Of a DNA stretch of 64,000 nucleotides, positions 33,385 through 42,151 are shown piece after piece. Within the stretch, counting starts at the first letter, position 1, and each line of letters opens with the position of its first letter. Position numbers and translations under genes: made by a program. The notes below the pieces were generated by a model. That model was given only the letters and a program-made list of their open reading frames with translations, was not told the origin of the DNA and made no database searches. The DNA comes from Kluyvera ascorbata_C (lineage in GTDB: Bacteria; Pseudomonadota; Gammaproteobacteria; Enterobacterales; Enterobacteriaceae), in contig NZ_JBIQOI010000009.1 of NCBI RefSeq assembly GCF_044197065.1, forward strand, positions 62,001 through 126,000, read 5' to 3'.

Positions 33385-35079
33385 ATGAGCAGGCATGTAG
33401 AGGTAGATATGCTGGTGATTGGCTCCGGTGCCGCCGGGCTTTCTGCCGCCGTCACCGCCGCGTTGCACGGCGCGCGGGTGCTCGTCGCCGAAAAGGAATC
33501 GACGATCGGCGGCACCAGCGCATGGTCAGGCGGCTGGCTGTGGATCCCGCAAAACCCGCTGGCCCGCGAGGAAGGCATAATAGAAGACGATGCCGCCCCG
33601 CTGAGCTATCTGCAGTCTGAAATGGAGGGCCGTCCCGCCGATGCACGCCTGCGCACCTTTTTACGTTATGGGCCGGAAATGGTGGATTTTTTCCGTCAAA
33701 ACACCGCCGTACAGTTTCTGTCCGGCAGCAAAATGCCGGATTTTCATAACAGCGCAGGCTTTGCCGCCGGTGGCCGCTCCGTCACCGCACAACCGTACGA
33801 CGCTCGCGGGTTAGGCGACTGGCTTCACCGTCTGCGCCCGCCGCTGGAGACCATCAGTCTTGCCGGCATGGGCATTGCGGGCGGCGCTGATATGGCGCAT
33901 TTCTTTAACGCCACGCGCTCACCGCGATCGGCACTGTATGCCGCCCATCGCCTGGCACGCCACGGCTGGCAGCGTCTGCGCTATGGTCGTGGTCGTCATC
34001 TGGTCAACGGTAACGCGCTGGTCGCGCGTCTTCTTCGCTCCGCGCTGGACGCTAACGTGAGCTTCCAGCTCAACGCGCCGGTCACGCGTTTACTACAGGA
34101 TACCCACGGTGTGATCGGCGCCATTCTCAATGGCGATGACGGCGAAATTCAGGTTAACGCCCGTGCGGTCGTGCTGGCGTGCGGCGGTTTTCCTCACGAT
34201 AAACAGCGGCTAGCCGAACAGGTGCCGCACGCGGCGCAGGGCTACGGCCATTTCTCCGCCGCGCCGCCGGGAAACCAGGGTGACGGCATTCGCCTTGGCG
34301 AAACCGCAGGCGGTCAGTTTGACGGTTCACTTAAGCACCCGATGGCATGGGCGCCGGTCTCTCGCGTCTCGCTCGCCAGTGGGCTACAGCTGGCGTTTCC
34401 CCACCTTGTTGAACGCGCCAAACCGGGATTTCTCGCCGTGCGCAGTAACGGCAAGCGCTTCGTCAACGAGGCCGATTCCTACCACGATTTTATTGCCGCG
34501 CTGCTGGACGCCACGCCGGAAGGCGAAAAGCCGGTGGCCTGGCTGATTGCCGACAGCCGCGCGCTGCACCGCTACGGCCTGGGTCACGCACGCCCCACGC
34601 CGTTCCCGGTGAAAGCCTGGCTGCGAACCGGCTATCTGCAAAGCGCCGATACGCTGGAGGCATTGGCACAACAATGTGGTATCGACGGTTCCGCGCTCAG
34701 CGATACCGTCAAACGCTTTAATGGCTTCGCCCGACAGGCGCGTGATGATGACTTCCTTCGCGGCGCATCGGCCTATAACTGCGCACAGGGTGATGCCAGC
34801 CACCAGCCCAACCCGACGCTGGGCGAGCTGAAACAGGCACCTTACTTCGCGGTGCGCATTCTACCCGGCTCGCTTGGCTCATTCAGCGGCCTGAAGACCG
34901 ACGAACAGGCGCGCGTTCTGAATGCCGAGCAACACCCTATCCCCGGCCTGTTCGCCGTGGGTAACGATATGTCGAGCGTGATGCAGGGGTTCTACCCCAG
35001 CGGCGGCATCACGCTGGGCCCCGCCATGACCTTTGGTTACCTGGTGGGGAAAAATCTGTCCGCCAATATAACTTCATAA
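33385..35079 (+). CDS. Second FAD-dependent dehydrogenase (KstD/fumarate reductase flavoprotein type)
   Basis: A 564-residue flavoprotein, the same length as its upstream paralogue. Its motifs are VIGSGAAGLSAA with GSGAAG at 13-18, VLVAEKESTIGGTSAWSGGW, and a C-terminal GNDMSSVMQGFYPSGGITLGPAMTFGY. The two proteins align over their whole length but are clearly diverged. This suggests two successive dehydrogenations or a heteromeric enzyme rather than a recent duplication. The ribosome site AAGGAG precedes the ATG. A 74-base gap follows it, the largest in the operon. Confidence 0.86.
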   Translation: MSRHVEVDMLVIGSGAAGLSAAVTAALHGARVLVAEKESTIGGTSAWSGGWLWIPQNPLAREEGIIEDDAAPLSYLQSEMEGRPADARLRTFLRYGPEMVDFFRQNTAVQFLSGSKMPDFHNSAGFAAGGRSVTAQPYDARGLGDWLHRLRPPLETISLAGMGIAGGADMAHFFNATRSPRSALYAAHRLARHGWQRLRYGRGRHLVNGNALVARLLRSALDANVSFQLNAPVTRLLQDTHGVIGAILNGDDGEIQVNARAVVLACGGFPHDKQRLAEQVPHAAQGYGHFSAAPPGNQGDGIRLGETAGGQFDGSLKHPMAWAPVSRVSLASGLQLAFPHLVERAKPGFLAVRSNGKRFVNEADSYHDFIAALLDATPEGEKPVAWLIADSRALHRYGLGHARPTPFPVKAWLRTGYLQSADTLEALAQQCGIDGSALSDTVKRFNGFARQARDDDFLRGASAYNCAQGDASHQPNPTLGELKQAPYFAVRILPGSLGSFSGLKTDEQARVLNAEQHPIPGLFAVGNDMSSVMQGFYPSGGITLGPAMTFGYLVGKNLSANITS

Positions 35080-35153
35080 AAAAACACGCATTTAGCCAGG
35101 GAAAGGCGCCAAACATAACAACAAACCTTACCTGCAACTGTACTGGAGTCTGT

Positions 35154-35957
35154 ATGAATATGCGTTCTCTCTCCCTTGCCGCACTGACCGTGCTGGACGT
35201 TTCACCGCCGGAACAGGTGCGTATCGCCGCGCTCACCGGCTACAGCCACGTCGGCATTCGCCTGCTGCCCGCGACGCCTGATGATCCCGATTACGACATG
35301 CTTGGCGATACGCGTACGGTACACGAAACGCTGGCGGCGCTTCGCGACACCGGCATTCGCGTCTCCGACGTGGAAATCGTACGCCTGACGCCGGATTTCA
35401 GCCTCGATGCGCTGCGTCCGTTCCTGGAAACCGCCGCCCGGTTGGAAGCCCAGCAGGTGCTGGTCGCGGGTAATGACGATAACCTTTCCCGCTGCGCAGA
35501 GAACCTGGCGAGGCTGGCACAGGCGGGAGAAGCCTACGGCCTGACCATGAACCTGGAACCGATGCCGTGGACCCATCTGCCCACGCTTGCCAGCGCGCAA
35601 AAGCTGATTTCCGCTAGCGGGCAGCGCAACGTCGGCATTCTGGTCGATGCCATTCACTTCTGGCGAGCGGGCGAGTCGTTGGAGGCGCTGAGCGCGCTCG
35701 CGCCAGAGCAACTGAACTATATGCAACTCTGCGATGCCCCGGCGCGAATACCCACAAATACCCAAGAGTTGATTTATCAGGCCCGCAGCGCGCGCCGCGT
35801 TCCGGGTGAGGGTGAGCTGGATCTCCACGGGTTGCTTGCAGCGCTCCCGCCGACCATTCCCGTTTCGGTAGAGGTGCCGTTAGCCGGTGCTCAGGGTGCA
35901 CTACCGGCACAACAACGCGCTCAGCTGCTGTTTAACGCTGCACAATCTTTCCTGTGA
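35154..35957 (+). CDS. TIM-barrel sugar phosphate isomerase/epimerase-like protein
   Basis: A 267-residue AP-endonuclease-2-type TIM barrel (xylose isomerase-like superfamily). Candidate metal ligands are Glu in MNLEPMPW, Asp-His in ILVDAIHFW, Gln in NYMQLCDAP and Glu in PVSVEVPL. Relatives include sugar epimerases, inosose dehydratases and 3-dehydroshikimate dehydratases. A dehydratase or isomerase step on a cyclic polyol acid would fit this operon. The ATG at 35154 follows CTGGAG. The exact reaction cannot be read from the sequence. Confidence 0.8.
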   Translation: MNMRSLSLAALTVLDVSPPEQVRIAALTGYSHVGIRLLPATPDDPDYDMLGDTRTVHETLAALRDTGIRVSDVEIVRLTPDFSLDALRPFLETAARLEAQQVLVAGNDDNLSRCAENLARLAQAGEAYGLTMNLEPMPWTHLPTLASAQKLISASGQRNVGILVDAIHFWRAGESLEALSALAPEQLNYMQLCDAPARIPTNTQELIYQARSARRVPGEGELDLHGLLAALPPTIPVSVEVPLAGAQGALPAQQRAQLLFNAAQSFL

Positions 35958-35970
35958 ACAGGAGCTCGCC

Positions 35971-37335
35971 ATGTCACAGACACAACGCCTGGATGTCAGA
36001 GAATTAATTAACACCAACCCGCTCAGCCGCTACCAGAAACTGGTCATCTTTCTCGGATTTTGCGTCATTGCGCTGGACGGTTTTGATATCGCCATCATGG
36101 GTTTTATCGCCCCAACGTTGAAACAGGAATGGGGCGTCAGCAACCATGAGCTCGGCTTTGTTATCAGTACCGCGCTGATTGGCCTTGCACTGGGCGCGCT
36201 CTTCTCCGGCCCGCTTGCCGACTGGCTGGGACGCAAAAAAATCATCATCAACAGCGTATTCTTCTTCGGTTTCTGGACTATCGCGACGGCATTCTCCCAG
36301 AATATCGAACAGATGATCTTTTTCCGCTTTATGACCGGCCTCGGACTAGGCGCCGCGATGCCTAACATGAGCACGCTGGTTTCAGAGTACGCACCGGAAC
36401 GCCAGCGCTCATTTATCATCACCGTTATCTTCTGCGGATTTACCTTTGGCGCGGCCATCGGCGGGTTTACCGCCTCGTGGCTTATTCCACAGTTTGGCTG
36501 GCACTCACTAATGGCGCTGGGCGGCGTGCTGCCGCTGTTATTCGCCCCGGTTCTGATATGGAAGCTGCCGGAATCGGCGCGCTTTCTGGTGATTAAGCAG
36601 GCCCCCGCCGCGCGAATACATGCCATCCTTCAGCGATTTTTTCCCGGTCAGGTCAGCGAAAATGCCAGCTTTATTCTGCCGCAGCAGCCGATTAAGAGCA
36701 GCGCCATGCGCATTGTGCTGTCACGCGAATATCTTTTCGGCTCGCTGATGCTCTGGATGGTCTACTTTATGGGGCTGTTCCTGGTCTATATCCTCGGCAG
36801 TTGGCTACCAACGCTGGTGAAAGAGATAGGGCTGACCGTCAGCCAGGCGGCAATAATGACCGCCATTTACCAGGCTGGCGGCACCATTGGCTCATTGTTT
36901 GCTGGCTGGTTGATGGATCGAATTGAACCGCACCGGGCGCTGGGGATTATCTTCGCCGTGGGCGGCCTGTTTACCATGGCGATTGGCTACGCGGGGGTGA
37001 ATTTCCCGTTGCTGTGCCTGCTGGCGTTCGTCAGCGGCGCCTGTCTTAACGGCGCGAATACCGGAATGAACGCCCTTTCCGCCCGCTTCTACCCCACCCA
37101 GGCCCGCGCGACCGGTTCAAGCTGGATGCACGGTGTCGGGCGAATCGGCGCCATTCTTAGCGCGTTTGCCGGTGCGGAAATGCTGGCGCTGGGGCTCGAT
37201 TTTAAATCGGTATTCCTGATCCTCGGTATTCCCGCCGCGCTGACCGTCATCGGTCTGGCCGCCAAAGGCTACTGGGCGGCAAGCCCTGCTAACGAGAAAT
37301 CCACCGTCCCCACCACTCTGAGGAGCCCATCATGA
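35971..37335 (+). CDS. MFS transporter, aromatic acid:H+ symporter (AAHS) type
   Basis: A 454-residue twelve-helix permease. The AAHS hallmark DGFD is at residues 36-39 in the first helix (ALDGFDIAIMGFIAP), and the MFS loop motif GPLADWLGRKK lies between helices 2 and 3. This is the PcaK/BenK/MhpT group, which imports aromatic or hydroaromatic acids with protons. I chose the ATG at 35971 behind ACAGGAG; the longer open frame starts inside the upstream gene. The stop overlaps the next gene by ATGA. It is the strongest clue that the operon's substrate is a cyclic carboxylic acid taken from outside. Confidence 0.88.
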   Translation: MSQTQRLDVRELINTNPLSRYQKLVIFLGFCVIALDGFDIAIMGFIAPTLKQEWGVSNHELGFVISTALIGLALGALFSGPLADWLGRKKIIINSVFFFGFWTIATAFSQNIEQMIFFRFMTGLGLGAAMPNMSTLVSEYAPERQRSFIITVIFCGFTFGAAIGGFTASWLIPQFGWHSLMALGGVLPLLFAPVLIWKLPESARFLVIKQAPAARIHAILQRFFPGQVSENASFILPQQPIKSSAMRIVLSREYLFGSLMLWMVYFMGLFLVYILGSWLPTLVKEIGLTVSQAAIMTAIYQAGGTIGSLFAGWLMDRIEPHRALGIIFAVGGLFTMAIGYAGVNFPLLCLLAFVSGACLNGANTGMNALSARFYPTQARATGSSWMHGVGRIGAILSAFAGAEMLALGLDFKSVFLILGIPAALTVIGLAAKGYWAASPANEKSTVPTTLRSPS

Positions 37336-38351
37336 ATCGCATCCGTCTTGCCGTCATAGGCGCGGGCGCTATCGGCCGCAAGCATATTGAGGTCATTCAG
37401 CAGATGCCTGAAGCGGAGCTGGTCGCGCTGGCCGATCCGTCACCCGCGGCCCAGGTGCTGGCAACATCGTTGGGTGTCGCGTGGTATGCCGATATCAATG
37501 ACATGCTGGATCAGACCAAACCGCAGGGTGTCATTAACGCTACACCCAATACCCTGCACGTGCCGTGCGCTATCGCCTGCGTAGAGCGGGGGATTCCAGT
37601 GCTGGTAGAAAAACCGGTCGCCGAATCGCCAGAACGCGCGCAAGTACTGGTCGATACCGCAGCACAGCATGGCGTTCCCGTTCTGGTCGGCCACCACCGG
37701 CGGCACAATGCGCTGACGGCGGCGGCAAAGTTACTTATCGACAGCGGCGAACTTGGCAATATTGTGGCGGTTTCAGCGCACTGGATCCTGCAAAAGCCCG
37801 ATGACTACTTCGACGTCGCCTGGCGTCGTGAACCGGGCGCTGGGCCGCTGCTGGTAAATCTGGTCCACGATATCGATCTGCTGCGCTATCTTCTCGGCGA
37901 AATTGAGGAAGTGCAGGCAATAACCAGCAACGCTGGGCGCGGTTTCGCCAACGAAGACAGTGCGGTAGTGAATCTACGCTTTGCCAGCGGTGCGCTCGGC
38001 AGCGCAGTGCTCAGCGACTGCGGCGTCAGCCCGTGGAGCTGGGAGATGAACTCGGCAGAGAATGCGATTTATGCCCATACTCCGGAAAACTGCTATCTGA
38101 TTTCCGGCAGCAAAGGGGCGCTGGCGATTCCGCAAATGCGCTGGTGGCGCTACGGTGAACAGCGTGGCTGGCATGCCCCGTTATTACAAGAAACGCTCGC
38201 CGTTGAAGCTATCGATCCCTTTATTCTGCAGTTGCGCCATTTCCTGCAGGTGATCGTCGGTGAGGCCGAACCAATCATTGATGCGGCGGATGCTTTGCGC
38301 TCACTGAAAGTGATCGACGCCATTCGACAAATATCGCAGAAAGCCGCCTGA
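37332..38351 (+). CDS. Gfo/Idh/MocA-family oxidoreductase
   Basis: A 339-residue NAD(P)-dependent dehydrogenase. The Rossmann motif is GAGAIGRKH at residues 10-18 and the catalytic motif is EKP at 93-95 (Lys94) in VLVEKPVAE. A C-terminal alpha/beta substrate domain carries the VHDIDLLRY segment. Family members oxidise sugars, inositols and other cyclic polyols such as quinate-like compounds. It is the last gene of the operon, overlapping the transporter gene by four bases, and is followed by a strong terminator. The substrate is unknown. Confidence 0.87.
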   Translation: MNRIRLAVIGAGAIGRKHIEVIQQMPEAELVALADPSPAAQVLATSLGVAWYADINDMLDQTKPQGVINATPNTLHVPCAIACVERGIPVLVEKPVAESPERAQVLVDTAAQHGVPVLVGHHRRHNALTAAAKLLIDSGELGNIVAVSAHWILQKPDDYFDVAWRREPGAGPLLVNLVHDIDLLRYLLGEIEEVQAITSNAGRGFANEDSAVVNLRFASGALGSAVLSDCGVSPWSWEMNSAENAIYAHTPENCYLISGSKGALAIPQMRWWRYGEQRGWHAPLLQETLAVEAIDPFILQLRHFLQVIVGEAEPIIDAADALRSLKVIDAIRQISQKAA

Positions 38352-38364
38352 CCAGGCGTTGACT

Positions 38365-38396
38365 CCGGCGGCCTTCGTGCCGCCGGGTTATTGTTT
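38365..38396 (+). terminator. Terminator of the accessory catabolic operon
   Basis: CCGGCGGC (38365-38372) pairs with GCCGCCGG (38379-38386), followed by GTTATTGTTT. It comes 14 bases after the last stop and marks the right border of the accessory operon. Confidence 0.85.
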
Positions 38397-38509
38397 ATGT
38401 CTCTATTCCGCACAAATGATTCAATAATGTAATATTTGTTAATTAACCGTCTGTTTACCCTGCCCTCTCCCCGCACTACACTACTCCCAGCTTTTATATT
38501 GAGGTGGGA

Positions 38510-39874
38510 ATGAACGATTACAAAATGACGCCGGGTGAGTTACGCGCCACCTGGGGTTTAGGGACCGTATTTTCTTTGCGTATGCTCGGTATGTTTATGG
38601 TCCTTCCGGTTCTGACCACATACGGCATGGCATTGCAGGGCGCAAGCGAGGCGCTGATTGGCCTGGCGATTGGTATTTACGGACTGGCGCAGGCGGTATT
38701 TCAGATCCCCTTCGGGTTAATCTCCGACCGCATTGGCCGCAAACCGCTGATTGTCGGCGGCCTGGCTATTTTCGTCCTTGGCAGCGTGATTGCGGCGATG
38801 TCGGATTCTATCTGGGGCATTATCCTTGGACGTGCGCTGCAGGGCTCCGGCGCGATCGCCGCTGCGGTCATGGCGCTGCTTTCTGACCTTACTCGCGAAC
38901 AAAACCGCACCAAGGCGATGGCGTTTATCGGCGTCAGTTTTGGCGTGACCTTTGCGATTGCGATGGTGCTTGGCCCAATTATCACTCACAAACTCGGCCT
39001 GCACGCATTGTTCTGGATGATTGCCGGGTTAGCGACGCTGGGTATTCTGCTCACCCTCTGGGTGGTACCCGACAGCAAAAATCACGTGCTCAACCGCGAA
39101 TCAGGGATGGTCAAAGGCTGCTTTAGCAAAGTGCTGATGGAGCCAAAACTACTGAAGCTGAACTTCGGCATCATGTGTCTGCACATCCTGCTGATGTCGA
39201 CCTTCGTGGCGCTGCCTGGTCAACTTGAGTCCGCAGGCTTCCCGGCTTCCGAGCATTGGAAAATTTACCTGGTCACCATGGTCGTCTCGTTTGTCGCCGT
39301 GGTGCCTTTTATTATCTATGCCGAAGTGAAGCGCCGCATGAAGCGCGTGTTCGTGCTGTGTATCGCCTTGCTGCTGATTGCGGAAATCGTACTGTGGGGC
39401 TCCGGTACCTACTTCTGGGAGCTGGTCGCTGGCGTACAAATTTTCTTCCTTGCGTTTAACCTGATGGAGGCGCTACTGCCCTCGCTTATCAGCAAAGAAG
39501 CGCCCGCGGGTTATAAAGGCACGGCGATGGGGATTTATTCCACCAGCCAGTTCCTCGGCGTCGCTATCGGTGGTTCGCTGGGCGGCTGGATTGACGGCTT
39601 ATTCGACTCGCAGACGGTGTTCCTCGCCGGCGCGCTGCTGGCAACCGTCTGGCTACTGGTCTCTATGACGATGCAGGAACCGCCATACGTTAGTAGCCTG
39701 CGCGTACAGATCCCGGATGATGTCGATGCCGACGACGCGCTGCGCGAGCGCCTGCTGGCGACGGAGGGCGTGAAAGAGGTATTGGTGGTAGCGCAGGAGC
39801 ACTCTGCCTACATCAAGATTGACAGCAAAGTGACGAACCGCTTTGAGGTTGAGCAGGCGATAGCCGCCCGGTAA
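38510..39874 (+). CDS. yajR: MFS transporter YajR
   Basis: A 454-residue proton-coupled drug/H+ antiporter-type MFS protein. It has twelve membrane helices, motif A SDRIGRKPLI between helices 2 and 3, and the extra cytosolic C-terminal YAM domain (about 385-454, RVQIPDDVDADDALRERLL to EQAIAAR), which is characteristic of YajR. I chose the ATG at 38510 after GAGGTGGG; a GTG two codons earlier (38504) lies inside that ribosome site. The physiological substrate is unknown. In E. coli this gene follows cyoE directly, so it marks the return to the conserved order. Confidence 0.95.
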   Translation: MNDYKMTPGELRATWGLGTVFSLRMLGMFMVLPVLTTYGMALQGASEALIGLAIGIYGLAQAVFQIPFGLISDRIGRKPLIVGGLAIFVLGSVIAAMSDSIWGIILGRALQGSGAIAAAVMALLSDLTREQNRTKAMAFIGVSFGVTFAIAMVLGPIITHKLGLHALFWMIAGLATLGILLTLWVVPDSKNHVLNRESGMVKGCFSKVLMEPKLLKLNFGIMCLHILLMSTFVALPGQLESAGFPASEHWKIYLVTMVVSFVAVVPFIIYAEVKRRMKRVFVLCIALLLIAEIVLWGSGTYFWELVAGVQIFFLAFNLMEALLPSLISKEAPAGYKGTAMGIYSTSQFLGVAIGGSLGGWIDGLFDSQTVFLAGALLATVWLLVSMTMQEPPYVSSLRVQIPDDVDADDALRERLLATEGVKEVLVVAQEHSAYIKIDSKVTNRFEVEQAIAAR

Positions 39875-39916
39875 GACGAGACTGCCCGCACCGAAGTGCG
39901 GGCAGTACTTTCACGA

Positions 39917-40408
39917 TTAGTCGCGGAAGTTTTTAAACTGGAACGGCTGACCGAGGTCGCCGCCGCGCACCAGCGCCATCACGGCCTGCAGATCGTCGCG
40001 GGATTTCCCGGTGATACGAATCTCTTCACCCTGAATCTGCGCTTGCACCTTCAGCTTGCTGTCTTTAATCAGCTTAACAAGCTTCTTCTGAACGCTGCTT
40101 TCAATACCCTGCTTGAGCTTCGCTTCCACAAACCAGGTTTTGCCGCTGTGTACGAACTCTTCAGGTACATCAAGTGATGCGCCTTCGATGCCGCGCTTAA
40201 GCAGCTTGGCGCGCAGGATATCCAGCAGTTGGTTAACCTGGAAGTCAGACTCGCTCAGCACCTTAATGGTCTTATTCGCTTCGTTCAGCTCAATTTTCGC
40301 TTCTACACCGCGAAAATCGAAACGTGACTCAACCTCACGGGCTGCGTTATCCACGCCGTTGCGCGCTTCCTGAAGATCGACTTCAGAGACAATATCGAAA
40401 GATGGCAT
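39917..40408 (-). CDS. yajQ: Nucleotide-binding protein YajQ
   Basis: A 163-residue protein of the YajQ/DUF520 family, two tandem KH/ferredoxin-like domains that bind nucleotides. A Xanthomonas member binds cyclic di-GMP. The ATG at 40408 gives the E. coli length and N terminus (MPSFDIVSEVDLQEA) behind AAGGGAGGG; the upstream extension is not needed. The gene is divergent from panE. Confidence 0.95.
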   Translation of the reverse strand: MPSFDIVSEVDLQEARNGVDNAAREVESRFDFRGVEAKIELNEANKTIKVLSESDFQVNQLLDILRAKLLKRGIEGASLDVPEEFVHSGKTWFVEAKLKQGIESSVQKKLVKLIKDSKLKVQAQIQGEEIRITGKSRDDLQAVMALVRGGDLGQPFQFKNFRD

Positions 40409-40567
40409 CTTTTCCCCTCCCTTAGTTTCGTTTGCGTTGCATAATACCTGCAACGCGGCATAACTCAACTTGTTATCCCCGGAAGCTTAGTTGATAACGC
40501 TATACTGATTCGAGTTATCGCGTGAAGTATGACATACCAGCAGTATCTGGTGTGGTAAGGAGGATGT

Positions 40568-41479
40568 TTGAAAATTACCGTATTGGGATGTGGCGCGCTA
40601 GGCCAGCTATGGATGACGGCGCTCCATAAAAAAGGATTTGAAGTACAGGGATGGTTACGTGTACCTCAGCCCTATTGCAGCGTAAACCTTATGGAGCTGG
40701 ACGGTAGCGTATTCAACCAATCACTTATCGCCAACGACCCCGATTTCCTGGCGCAAAGCGACCTGCTGCTGGTCACACTCAAAGCCTGGCAGGTTTCTGA
40801 CGCCGTCAGAAGTCTGGCGGCCACACTTCCGGCGACTACGCCGATTTTACTGATTCATAACGGTATGGGCACGCTGCTGGAACTTAACGGTATCCAGCAA
40901 CCCATTTTGCTGGGTGCGACCACTCAGGCTGCACGTCGCGACGGCAATATCATTATCCACGTCGCCAACGGTACCACCCATATCGGTCCCGCCAAACGCT
41001 ACGACCACGATTACAGCCAGCTTGCGGAAACGCTCCAGAACGTGCTCCCGGACGTCGCCTGGCATGACAATATTCATTCCGCCATGTGGCGCAAACTCGC
41101 CGTGAACTGCGTGATTAACCCAATGACCGCGCTGATGAATTGCCCGAACGGCGAGCTGCGCCATCATCAGGAACAGGTGGCGCACATTTGCGACGAAGTG
41201 GCGATGACCATGACGCGGGAAGGATTTCATACCTCCCCGGAAAGTCTGTTATTTTATGTTAATCAGGTGATTGACCTGACGGCGGAGAACATTTCCTCCA
41301 TGCTGCAGGACATCCGCGCGCAGCGACATACGGAAATCGACTATATCACCGGTTACCTGCTCAAGCGTGCGCGGGCGCACGGCATTCCTGTGCCGGAAAA
41401 TACTCGCCTGTATGAACGGGTTAAACGTAAGGAGAGTGAATATGAGCGCGTCGGCACTGATTTGCCTCGCTCCTGGTAG
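40568..41479 (+). CDS. panE: 2-dehydropantoate 2-reductase PanE
   Basis: PanE reduces 2-dehydropantoate to pantoate with NADPH in coenzyme A biosynthesis. The 303-residue protein has the Rossmann motif GCGALGQLW at 7-15, the catalytic Lys in KLAVNCVINP and the acidic substrate site downstream. The start is a TTG at 40568 just after AAGGAGG; an ATG at 40564 is in another frame, and no upstream in-frame ATG fits. The 3' end overlaps yajL by 38 bases. Confidence 0.95.
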   Translation: MKITVLGCGALGQLWMTALHKKGFEVQGWLRVPQPYCSVNLMELDGSVFNQSLIANDPDFLAQSDLLLVTLKAWQVSDAVRSLAATLPATTPILLIHNGMGTLLELNGIQQPILLGATTQAARRDGNIIIHVANGTTHIGPAKRYDHDYSQLAETLQNVLPDVAWHDNIHSAMWRKLAVNCVINPMTALMNCPNGELRHHQEQVAHICDEVAMTMTREGFHTSPESLLFYVNQVIDLTAENISSMLQDIRAQRHTEIDYITGYLLKRARAHGIPVPENTRLYERVKRKESEYERVGTDLPRSW

Positions 41480-42035
41480 TGAAGAGATGGAAGCCGTCAC
41501 CACTATCGATCTGTTAGTGCGTGGCGGCATCAGCGTCACTACCGCCAGCGTCGCCAGCGATGGCGACCTGACCATTACCTGCTCCCGCGGCGTTAAGCTG
41601 CTGGCCGATGCTCCACTGGTCGAAGTCGCGGACGGTGACTTCGATATCATCATTCTGCCAGGCGGCATTAAAGGTGCGGAGTGCTTCCGCGATAGCCCGC
41701 TGCTGGTTGAAACGGTGAGACAATTTCATCATTCCGGGCGTATCGTTGCCGCTATCTGCGCGGCAGCTGCCACCGTGCTGGTTCCCCATGAGCTCTTCCC
41801 TATCGGCAATATGACCGGTTTCCCAGCGCTGAAAGACCAGATTCCTGAAGGCCAGTGGCAGGATAAGCGTGTGGTCTGGGACCCGCGCGTCAACCTGCTG
41901 ACCAGCCAGGGACCGGGTACATCGATTGATTTCGGGCTGAAGATTATCGACCTGCTTGTTGGGCGTGAGAAAGCGTACGAGATTGCGTCGCAGCTGGTGA
42001 TGGCGGCAGGGATTTATAACTTCTACGAAGAGTAA
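41442..42035 (+). CDS. yajL: Protein YajL (DJ-1/PfpI superfamily chaperone/deglycase)
   Basis: A 197-residue homologue of human DJ-1. The reactive cysteine is Cys106 at the nucleophile elbow (IVAAICAAAA), with the Glu in SEEME near residue 15 as its partner. E. coli YajL protects proteins from oxidative and carbonyl damage. The ATG at 41442 behind AAGGAGA gives the family length and lies inside the end of panE, so translation is coupled. A BIME and a terminator follow. Confidence 0.95.
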   Translation: MSASALICLAPGSEEMEAVTTIDLLVRGGISVTTASVASDGDLTITCSRGVKLLADAPLVEVADGDFDIIILPGGIKGAECFRDSPLLVETVRQFHHSGRIVAAICAAAATVLVPHELFPIGNMTGFPALKDQIPEGQWQDKRVVWDPRVNLLTSQGPGTSIDFGLKIIDLLVGREKAYEIASQLVMAAGIYNFYEE

Positions 42036-42038
42036 ACT

Positions 42039-42108
42039 GTAGGCCCGATAAGCGTAGCGCCATCGGGCACAAAGCCGGATGGCGGCGTAAACGCCTTATC
42101 CGGCCTAC
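42039..42108. repeat. BIME (two inverted REP units)
   Basis: Two REP units face each other: GTAGGCCCGATAAGCG... at 42039-42069 and GCCGGATGGCGGCGTAAACG... ending TTATCCGGCCTAC at 42074-42108. The second matches the classical REP consensus closely. It lies between the convergent ends of yajL and thiI. Confidence 0.9.
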
Positions 42109-42121
42109 AGGTGACTTAAAA

Positions 42122-42151
42122 TAAAAAAACCGGCCAGGCTGGTTTTTTTAT
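42122..42151. terminator. Bidirectional terminator between yajL and thiI
   Basis: An A-rich run, AACCGGCC, a one-base loop region, GGCTGGTT and a T run of seven form a stem with poly-T on both strands. It can serve both converging genes. Confidence 0.75.
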
